In this document: positions 62,701-64,000 of the stretch, one piece after another | Numbering within the stretch: position 1 is the first letter of the stretch | How the letters are laid out: each line of letters opens with the position of its first letter | Notes under the pieces: generated by a model | Databases searched by the model: none | Told to the model about the DNA's origin: nothing | What the model saw: the letters and a program-made list of their open reading frames with translations, nothing else | Assembly: GCA_032622095.1 (NCBI GenBank) | Contig: CP136067.1 | Location: 133,243,990 to 133,307,989 of the forward strand | From: Siphonodentalium dalli | Taxonomy: Eukaryota > Mollusca > Scaphopoda > Gadilida > Siphonodentaliidae | Direction of reading: 5' to 3' | Length of the DNA stretch: 64,000 bases | Translations under genes and position numbers: made by a program

Positions 62701-62899
62701 CGAGATTAGCACCTCCGTGACATTTACAGACACCTCGGAGCCTGCCGCCGGTGTACAGGGATCTGCACCAATATTCCTTGCTAAAGTGCCATATGATTTC
62801 TTCTATCCATTCGGAACAGATTCAGCATCCAGTGTATCATATAGTGTGACTCTACAGCTAACGGTCTTACTTCTTATAGGTCTGATGCGTGTCTTATAG
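17454..62899 (+). CDS. tctn: Tectonic family protein, 14-exon gene
   Basis: Tectonic proteins belong to the MKS/B9 complex of the ciliary transition zone and are needed for ciliary membrane composition and Hedgehog signalling. The model joins 17454-17748, 32431-32551, 35577-35686, 35987-36120, 36625-36727, 39545-39666, 41467-41524, 43262-43428, 53349-53480, 54820-54929, 56652-56795, 58403-58580, 60727-60879 and 62651-62899. The total is 2076 nt, 691 aa, and every junction keeps frame. Domains: signal peptide within 1-33, Thr/Ser/Pro-rich linker to ~93, cysteine cluster CPCDLTGNVCDVNCCCDVDC at 103-122, tectonic domain to the end (CFQDDVLLFYNN, SGNPGYIAG, ARTPVNFG, YDFFYPFG), and a hydrophobic C-terminal segment. 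Which vertebrate paralogue it matches best is not decided. The start at 17454 has a better Kozak context than the in-frame ATG at 17424. Confidence 0.93.
17749..18734. other. tectonic intron 1, proximal part
   Basis: No coding signal beyond the exon 1 frame. Contains two inverted-repeat segments: 17866-17900 (agaagtcggc motifs) resembles the reverse complement of 26640-26691, and ~17918-17945 matches the reverse complement of ~22663-22692. These could be ends of an older composite element enclosing much of the intron. Confidence 0.4.
18737..22388. mobile_element. 3.65-kb TA-flanked element with CGCGGTCG arrays
   Basis: Terminal inverted repeats begin CAGACCTTCTCAAAA and contain tggccct; a TA dinucleotide flanks both ends (18735-18736, 22389-22390). 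Arrays of a (c)aacgcggtcgtaacg unit in both orientations occupy the subterminal 18755-18960 and 22165-22360, and degraded units occur at 20700-20770 and 20930-20970. No transposase frame was found, so it is non-autonomous. The TA target suggests a Tc1/mariner-related mobiliser, but the class is not certain. Confidence 0.65.
19070..22150 (+). repeat. Two diverged ~1-kb direct copies inside the TA element
   Basis: 19070-20050 and ~20760-22150 share ordered blocks, for example gcgctgcacgaattaat at ~19248 and ~21128, and gaattaaatcactgcaattca at ~19963 and ~22079. The element interior therefore arose by duplication, with a third partial copy near 20770-20960. Confidence 0.6.
22690..23122 (+). repeat. 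Tandem duplication of the hAT left end
   Basis: A ~216-bp segment including the flank, the target duplication and the first ~170 bp of the hAT occurs twice head to tail (element start at 22735 and again at 22951). The first copy has a small extra tacggtat motif. Confidence 0.85.
22735..25618. mobile_element. hAT-type DNA transposon, non-autonomous
   Basis: An 18-bp perfect terminal inverted repeat (TAGTGCTGGGCGGTATTT) and an exact 8-bp flanking duplication AATTGTGA at 22727-22734 and 25619-25626. Eight-base duplications and this terminus fit hAT elements. No transposase is visible. The left end is duplicated (see separate entry). The interior is heterogeneous and includes GC-rich and low-complexity pieces. 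Confidence 0.82.
25655..26040. mobile_element. MITE with 19-bp TIRs and TA target
   Basis: TIR CTCTTGAGTGCCTAATAAA at both ends, flanked by TA. Length 386 bp, no coding capacity; internal repeats of a gtacaggg(t/c)ggaataa motif. Confidence 0.75.
26290..26525 (+). pseudogene. LINE ORF2 linker fragment
   Basis: One frame reads IIQIITTQMTAKSISDIIKD then AIDTACPNKKIKQNTWRVSR before a stop. This matches the region between the endonuclease and reverse transcriptase of LINEs ('...ai..acP.kkikkn.w...'). Truncated at both ends. Confidence 0.5.
26526..27640. other. tectonic intron 1, no gene recognised
   Basis: Contains the gcgacttct/ccgacttct cluster at 26635-26692 and a 105-codon frame across it, but no conserved protein features. 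The frame looks accidental. Confidence 0.4.
27640..27828 (+). pseudogene. Cys-rich reading-frame fragment
   Basis: A frame ending at 27828 encodes ICCHCCGPNCTREPDIL then VVLPVCKKCAEIHKEIPKR: two cysteine pairs around a basic LKRYK linker followed by a stop, then AATAAA ~45 nt later. This resembles a C-terminal zinc-binding tail seen in unplaced invertebrate multigene or transposon proteins. I cannot name it. It may be a retroposed or transposon-derived 3' exon lying inside the intron. Confidence 0.35.
28500..28830 (-). repeat. Dispersed repeat family E, copy 1
   Basis: Minus-strand copy of a repeat containing ggccaagttcgaatatgg and ending ...agtgatgctcttgtt. Other copies: 31930-32315, 35150-35572, 56190-56620. 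No TIRs recognised; the common 3' end suggests a retroposon or Helitron-like unit. Confidence 0.6.
29071..29461. mobile_element. Double-hairpin MITE family A, copy 1
   Basis: TTAA flanks both ends. Two consecutive near-perfect ~70-bp palindromes, each with arms gccaatgcattctcttatat. This copy has outer ends CCCTTTACCCAACA. Confidence 0.75.
30481..30507. repeat. Poly-C tract
   Basis: About 27 consecutive C. Similar tracts: G run at 38969, C runs at 42988 and 54146. Confidence 0.9.
30839..31172 (+). repeat. ~156-bp tandem repeat, 2+ units
   Basis: Units start near 30839, 30995 and 31151 with (a/t)ttttca(t/c)gga; each contains actgggtttcc and gaaaaa(t/a)(a/g)ccc(g/a)aaatc. Confidence 0.65.
31930..32315 (+). 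repeat. Dispersed repeat family E, copy 2
   Basis: Contains two tandem starts (aggccaa gatcgaatatggg at ~31947 and again at ~32105) and ends gcaatgctcttg, ~115 bp before tectonic exon 2. Confidence 0.6.
32363..32430 (+). repeat. Decayed duplicate of exon 2 start
   Basis: gatcttgcttactgcccatg at 32363 is a 67-bp-offset copy of the start of exon 2, preceded by its own AG (ttcttttaag). Using that acceptor would run into a stop, so it is a decoy or relic. Confidence 0.85.
32431..32551 (+). CDS. tctn: tectonic exon 2: cysteine cluster
   Basis: Acceptor ttaatttcag, donor GTCGT|GTAAGT, phases 1 and 2. Encodes DLAYCPCDLTGNVCDVNCCC and DVDC, the hallmark of tectonics. The first ~55 bp are preceded by a decayed tandem copy at 32363-32417. 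Confidence 0.93.
32596..32649. repeat. Perfect 25-bp-arm palindrome near exon 2 donor
   Basis: tttttcactgtcatctcagt...actgagatgacagtgaaaaa with a minimal loop, 45 bp after the exon 2 donor. It would form a long hairpin in pre-mRNA. Confidence 0.9.
34650..34858. mobile_element. Palindromic MITE family C, copy 1
   Basis: Ends tacagtaatgccctaa/ttagggcattattgta, containing the cgaatggcaaca(a)gcc type arm. Other copies 39699-39915 and 48239-48372. Confidence 0.65.
35150..35572 (+). repeat. Dispersed repeat family E, copy 3, abutting exon 3
   Basis: Tandem 'tttcgtttcc...gataactt' units ending cctagctatgctcttgtt, directly followed by gttacag|exon 3. The repeat tail supplies the pyrimidine tract. 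Confidence 0.65.
35577..35686 (+). CDS. tctn: tectonic exon 3
   Basis: Acceptor ttgttgttacag, donor AACA|GTGAGT, phases 2 and 1. Encodes TDDRLCFQDDVLLFYNN followed by EGTNDGLFCIYTDN. The acceptor tract is the tail of a dispersed repeat. Confidence 0.92.
35687..35986. other. tectonic intron 3
   Basis: 300-bp intron with canonical GT-AG ends. No repeat recognised. Confidence 0.7.
35987..36120 (+). CDS. tctn: tectonic exon 4
   Basis: Acceptor ctgtttttcag, donor CGG|GTGAGT, phases 1 and 0. Encodes NVERNYYSIPEYVVNNEAF and SYRPAVSQSVYHDYYR. Confidence 0.92.
36365..36624 (+). repeat. Seven tandem decoy copies of the exon 5 acceptor
   Basis: cagag(t/c)(g)gtgat(c/a) copies at ~36365, 36399, 36438, 36476, 36513, 36550 and 36584, then the true site at 36622, with a period of ~37 bp. 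Several retain a full polypyrimidine-CAG signal and the first ~20 bp of the exon. Confidence 0.88.
36625..36727 (+). CDS. tctn: tectonic exon 5
   Basis: Acceptor gttttttcag, donor GCAC|GTAAGT, phases 0 and 1. Encodes SGDPMFIVHEALTQGFFTLP and SLSSGSCSYSNAA. Seven degraded tandem copies of its acceptor lie directly upstream. Confidence 0.92.
36818..37065. mobile_element. Double-hairpin MITE family B, copy 1, 14-bp TSD
   Basis: Near-perfect ~120-bp arms beginning cttgaaatagggtgtctgtc, each half itself a hairpin around gaatgaggtcccc. Flanked by a 14-bp direct repeat caagtagctgctca (36804-36817 and 37066-37079). Confidence 0.8.
37106..37379. mobile_element. Double-hairpin MITE family A, copy 2
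   Basis: TTAA on both sides, ends cccgttcatgacgggagc/gctccagtaatgaaaggg, with two atgcattctctta palindromes inside. Confidence 0.75.
38340..38906. mobile_element. Composite family A copies
   Basis: A family A1 left half and a shortened hairpin followed by an A2 element ending aagggttaa; nested or recombined. Confidence 0.6.
38950..39300 (+). repeat. Dispersed 'acccccgcaac' repeat with G run
   Basis: tatacccccgcaacaaagttgcgggggg, a small inverted repeat with a ~20-base G run, then gtccggagtttttctc and cataattttgtccgagct. A related diverged copy lies at 37420-37740. Confidence 0.5.
39545..39666 (+). CDS. tctn: tectonic exon 6
   Basis: Acceptor accttttgcag, donor CCACA|GTAAGT, phases 1 and 0. 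Encodes YLYDRTSSCTVTASTANIST and LCIDAAIDAATYINGIKVAT, matching the conserved SSC...C region of tectonics. Confidence 0.92.
39699..39915. mobile_element. Palindromic MITE family C, copy 2
   Basis: Begins 33 nt after the exon 6 donor. Long arms meeting at ggaaagctctcagtgagagc. Confidence 0.75.
40014..40184. mobile_element. TTAA palindromic MITE, 166 bp
   Basis: ~55-bp near-perfect arms starting ccctttcagtgccaagtcc, flanked on both sides by TTAA. Confidence 0.8.
40358..40584. mobile_element. Double-hairpin MITE family A, copy 4
   Basis: ttaacccttccatgactag start and gctcccgctataaaagggtta end, with decayed palindromes. Confidence 0.65.
40793..41150. repeat. Dispersed repeat family G, copy 1
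   Basis: Start tggtttacaagccgaaaaaaata, end gggtagggggtttaaa...ccacaaatatttttttctttg; related copies at 58595-58985 and 61408-62500. Confidence 0.5.
41467..41524 (+). CDS. tctn: tectonic exon 7 (short)
   Basis: 58-nt exon; acceptor gtctcttcttcag, donor TCCAG|GTTAGT, phases 0 and 1. Encodes TPMVFQNFESTCYTSYTSP. Frame continuity with exons 6 and 8 supports it. Confidence 0.85.
41780..41957 (+). repeat. Two decayed duplicates of exon 8 start
   Basis: gatggcatggctgcaaaaat at ~41783 and aatggtctggcttcaagcat at ~41891 are copies of exon 8's opening, with matching upstream intron. Period is ~107-109 bp once the insertion 41958-43211 is removed. In the nearer copy the acceptor acag has become acaa. 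Confidence 0.85.
41958..43211. mobile_element. 1.25-kb insertion with 9-bp flanking repeat
   Basis: Flanked by attggtaac at 41949-41957 and 43212-43220. Interior starts cagtgttcacgctgtcgg; contains ttggcta(a) repeats, a poly-C tract and a ggccaaa-rich right end. No matching TIR, so class unknown. Confidence 0.5.
43262..43428 (+). CDS. tctn: tectonic exon 8
   Basis: Acceptor cattttattttacag, donor TACAG|GTTAGT, phases 1 and 0. Encodes DGLAANVYNNTCVMNIVAPL, then a Cys-rich stretch ending GTVCQDSVVQ. Two decayed copies of the exon start lie in the preceding intron. Confidence 0.9.
43532..43928. mobile_element. Double-hairpin MITE family A, copy 5
   Basis: Same A1 subtype as copy 1 (ctttacccaac ends), both palindromes nearly perfect, close to the exon 8 donor. 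Confidence 0.75.
44790..47460 (+). repeat. ~150-bp satellite array, about 16 units
   Basis: Head-to-tail units with gaccctagcattagctagtg, ttattcaatttcaccagcag and agaccaacaccagga. Unit length varies from ~130 to ~230 bp. It lies wholly in tectonic intron 8. Several units stay open in one frame, but the reading is periodic and not a gene. Confidence 0.92.
47461..49407. other. tectonic intron 8, middle part
   Basis: Family C MITE copy at 48239-48372; otherwise no recognisable feature. Confidence 0.5.
49408..49800 (+). repeat. Lophotrochozoan 'agctcacctgag' repeat, copy 1
   Basis: Starts agctcacctgagacgaagtc, then a gtccgtccatccgtccgtc stretch and repeated ggtcactgggtcaaat(a/g) blocks. A diverged copy occupies ~51900-52700. 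Confidence 0.6.
49934..51494. mobile_element. TTAA-flanked 1.55-kb element
   Basis: TTAA at 49934-49937 and 51491-51494; ends CCCGTTGAACCC / GGGTTCAAAGGG form a short TIR. Interior has duplicated gtatatctca-type and gtagttg(a/c)ctag blocks and no transposase. A piggyBac- or Kolobok-like mobiliser is plausible. Confidence 0.6.
51900..52700 (+). repeat. 'agctcacctgag' repeat, diverged copy 2
   Basis: Reiterated (g/t)ggtgactgggattcag / ttcaaatgaggtcac blocks, 5 or more times. Confidence 0.55.
53349..53480 (+). CDS. tctn: tectonic exon 9
   Basis: Acceptor tatattttcag, donor GGA|GTAAGT, both phase 0. Encodes VAYTIRSNGTAGIKSVEVQF then TFADVSTLEVSQSFSTTF, the VxYTI...G.I..V block of tectonics. A MITE begins within ~10 nt of the donor. 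Confidence 0.92.
53490..53754. mobile_element. Double-hairpin MITE family A, copy 6, next to exon 9 donor
   Basis: Begins about 9 nt after the exon 9 GT. Ends taacccttccatgactgg / cataaaagggttaa. Confidence 0.8.
54489..54710. mobile_element. Double-hairpin MITE family A, copy 7
   Basis: cccttccgtgactagagc start, aaagggttaa end; second palindrome shortened to ggagaatgcactgg. Confidence 0.65.
54720..54745 (+). repeat. Decoy copy of exon 10 acceptor
   Basis: ttctccctttttagactggt is an 84-bp-offset copy of ttctcccttttcagactggc at exon 10. Confidence 0.75.
54820..54929 (+). CDS. tctn: tectonic exon 10
   Basis: Acceptor ctcccttttcag, phase 0. Encodes TGVNEPYYRSGNPGYIAGLP then VLAGVVQSSTDKDGNT; SGNPGY is a signature of the family. 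The exon ends ACTCG, followed by a U12-type donor ATATCCTTT rather than GT. Confidence 0.92.
55357..55778. mobile_element. Palindromic MITE family D, copy 1
   Basis: Ends ttaaaggtactcaatccgatt / gagtacctttaa, partly decayed; second copy at 59027-59382. Confidence 0.6.
55839..56082. mobile_element. TTAA MITE family H
   Basis: TTAA both sides; contains cctgaacatccctcgatat. Related fragments at 41262-41360 and 53040-53330. Confidence 0.55.
56190..56620 (+). repeat. Dispersed repeat family E, copy 4, abutting U12 branch site
   Basis: Ends tagcgatgctcttgtt, followed within 15 bp by the TCCTTAAC branch point of the AT-AC intron. Confidence 0.65.
56652..56795 (+). CDS. tctn: tectonic exon 11
   Basis: Starts after an AC 3' splice site; donor ATCAG|GTGAGA, phase 2. 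Encodes NIMVSKDRNNMLTIIKASAN then DCSSDMNSARTPVNFGMDMR and SGC, a well conserved tectonic block. Confidence 0.92.
56796..58402. other. tectonic intron 11
   Basis: No mobile element with clear ends; weak tandem similarity of ctaccatgata(c/a)ta blocks at 56820, 57715, 57770 and 57880. Confidence 0.4.
58403..58580 (+). CDS. tctn: tectonic exon 12
   Basis: Acceptor tattttttgccag, donor CACTA|GTAAGT, phases 2 and 0. Encodes FNLSDMANLCEMTQATILLA through QLGDWIPILRPVTPSAAL; the DWIPI motif is typical of tectonics. Confidence 0.93.
58595..58985. repeat. Dispersed repeat family G, copy 2
   Basis: Inverted ends aggccaaaaaaaaaaa...ctgtgtttagggtt and aaccctaaacacagg...ttggcct. Confidence 0.6.
59027..59382. 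mobile_element. Palindromic MITE family D, copy 2
   Basis: ~110-bp arms from ttaaaggtactcaatccg to cggattgagtacctttaa; inner arms meet around the ctcgagatg motif. Confidence 0.75.
60206..60635. mobile_element. Double-hairpin MITE family B, split copy
   Basis: Two hairpins (60225-60320 and 60515-60615) separated by ~190 bp, outer ends gtgtctgtcatttgcagaat and gcaaatgacagacac. Confidence 0.65.
60727..60879 (+). CDS. tctn: tectonic exon 13
   Basis: Acceptor gtttgttttcag, donor TTCTG|GTGAGT, both phase 0. Encodes GPCCTMVTGVHLQILYANVG then SLANPQPKLVGARYTYDL; the 'G.l.NPQ..i' block is conserved in the family. Confidence 0.93.
61037..61300. mobile_element. Double-hairpin MITE family A, copy 8
   Basis: ttaacacttttatgattgg start, ccagtaaagaaaggg end; two palindromes with atgcattctcttatata. 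Confidence 0.7.
61408..62500. repeat. Dispersed repeat family G, copy 3, interrupted
   Basis: Ends ttaggccaaagaaaactaaa and tttcctttggcctta; split by the hAT element at 61723-62437. Confidence 0.65.
61723..62437. mobile_element. hAT-type MITE nested in family G
   Basis: 715 bp, ends TAGGGCTGTAACGATA and TCATTACAGCCCTG, exact 8-bp duplication AGGGTAGG on both sides (61715-61722, 62438-62445). Confidence 0.85.
62651..62899 (+). CDS. tctn: tectonic exon 14: terminal exon
   Basis: Acceptor gattttattgcag. Encodes AFEISTSVTFTDTSEPAA, then VPYDFFYPFG, and ends in a hydrophobic tail (SYSVTLQLTVLLLIGLMRVL) before TAG. The tail could be a membrane anchor. The nucleotides coding for it are partly repeated just downstream, so an alternative 3' end cannot be excluded. 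Confidence 0.85.
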   Translation, partial: CSGPYCQPGATTLEQAFEISTSVTFTDTSEPAAGVQGSAPIFLAKVPYDFFYPFGTDSASSVSYSVTLQLTVLLLIGLMRVL

Positions 62900-62950
62900 T
62901 GTGAATTTACAGCTTCAATTCCTATAGGTTTGATTGAATGCCGAGATTGA
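62885..62950 (+). repeat. Partial duplicate of tectonic 3' coding end
   Basis: cttatagtgtgaatttacagc and tcctataggt repeat the end of exon 14 (tcatatagtgtgactctacagc ... cttataggt, shown here in parts). A third copy lies at 63896-63980. Confidence 0.65.
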
Positions 62951-64000
62951 TTGAATGGCGGGATTGTAGATTACATTGAGTGATGTCCATAGAAGTCAAG
63001 TCTGAGGGTAGTTTGCCTGTCATTTGCAGAATGAGGTCCCCAGAGGGTGAATTTAGTCTAGCATCACAAAATTCACCCTATGGGGACCTTATTCTGCTTA
63101 GGCCTCATCTTCTCTGGAAAGTTTCTTTATTATCAAATTTCTATAGAATCTTCTTCACATACATTCTATTTCTTTTTTAATTTAGTTTCTCTATATCCCC
63201 AAATTGGCAGACGACACACATTGCATAATCGAGGTTCCCAATGGGTGTACATCACAATAGTCAACATTTGGGAACTTCAATCTGAGTCTGTGTCTCCCAT
63301 AGCAGATGCCTCTGTGCCTCTGTGCGGGATAGCATCACTAAATTCATCCTCTGGGGACCTCATTCTGCAAATGATAGGTACACTAAACTCAGGCTTGCTT
63401 TCAGTTAGTGATATCCCCAATGTGTGGAGTGTATGAGGTGATGATCATTATAGAAAACATTAAACCACCGTTACACATGTGTATTGTTAGAGGAATGGCC
63501 TAGAATTCGACGAAGGAGAAATACAAGGCCTGGAAAACCTTGAATTACACACATCTTAAAAAGCCTTGATTTCCGTGATAAGAGAGCGTAATTTAATTGT
63601 GCTCTTATTTTCCCGGGTTATCTGGCAGTATCATTGGTCATCTATTATCCATTTCCAGATTAAGGCGTCAATGAAGAATCCATACATGTGCTGTTTGCAG
63701 ACGTTCACATGCTGATTTTTCGATAGCAAAAATGTCAAAATCTTCTCACGTTAATATTTTAATCATATTTACATTTATCATGTCAAAAGGATAATGGGCA
63801 AATGCACATTCCAACAGTCGTGCGGCCTCTTGTGCCTATATAATGCTGAGTACACATATTGGCTCCTCCCTCTAATACTTGTGTATGCATGTGTAGGTCT
63901 GATGTGTGTCATAAAGTGTGAATCTACAACTTGCCATCTTTATTTCCTATAGGTGTGTTTGAATGCTAAGTGTAGCGGAGTGTGATGTCGAGATTATGTC
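62900..64000. other. Downstream of tectonic
   Basis: Possible 3'UTR; no AATAAA signal found close to the stop. Family B MITE pieces at 63015-63120 and 63330-63375. No gene recognised. Confidence 0.45.

Overview
The window is nuclear DNA of an animal, most likely a lophotrochozoan and probably a mollusc. The grounds are AT-rich sequence, spliced genes, a ciliary gene with large introns, and repeat families I associate with bivalve genomes (the 'agctcacctgag' element, the '...gatgctcttgtt' element, palindromic MITEs). The species call is an inference. Two things dominate the window: one apparently intact Polinton/Maverick element and one complete host gene.

Region 1-3136 has no recognisable host gene. 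It carries a tRNA-derived SINE head and a frameshifted 3' part of a LINE reverse transcriptase. The Polinton (3137-16966, 13,830 bp) sits in the LINE remnant. It has ~480-bp terminal inverted repeats and an exact 6-bp target duplication (TGCAGC). Each TIR holds four ~31-bp tandem units. Inside, a two-exon gene of unknown function runs leftward. A protein-primed family B DNA polymerase with a TATA box and a 5'UTR intron runs rightward. A tightly packed rightward block follows: packaging ATPase, two small proteins, chromodomain integrase, small membrane protein, single-jelly-roll minor capsid protein, basic core-like protein, double-jelly-roll major capsid protein, adenain-type protease and a zinc-knuckle protein. 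Replication, integration, capsid, maturation and packaging functions are all present and open, so the element looks like an integrated virus-like genome rather than a decayed relic.

About 480 bp beyond the Polinton begins tectonic, a ciliary transition-zone glycoprotein gene, read on the + strand as 14 exons (17454-62899). Every exon junction keeps frame, giving 691 codons. The architecture is signal peptide, Thr/Pro-rich linker, CPCDLT/CCCD cysteine cluster, tectonic domain and C-terminal hydrophobic tail. Intron 10 has the hallmarks of a U12-type AT-AC intron. Intron 1 is 14.7 kb and is filled with nested transposons: a 3.65-kb TA-flanked element with CGCGGTCG arrays, a hAT-type element with 8-bp TSD and a duplicated left end, and a TA MITE. 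Later introns hold several palindromic MITE families, a ~2.6-kb satellite and another hAT insertion.

The least expected pattern is that four tectonic exons (2, 5, 8 and 10) are each preceded by tandem, decayed copies of their own 3' splice site and exon start. Two further exons (3 and 11) begin where a dispersed repeat ends. Splice-acceptor regions of this gene seem to be recurrent sites of local duplication and insertion.
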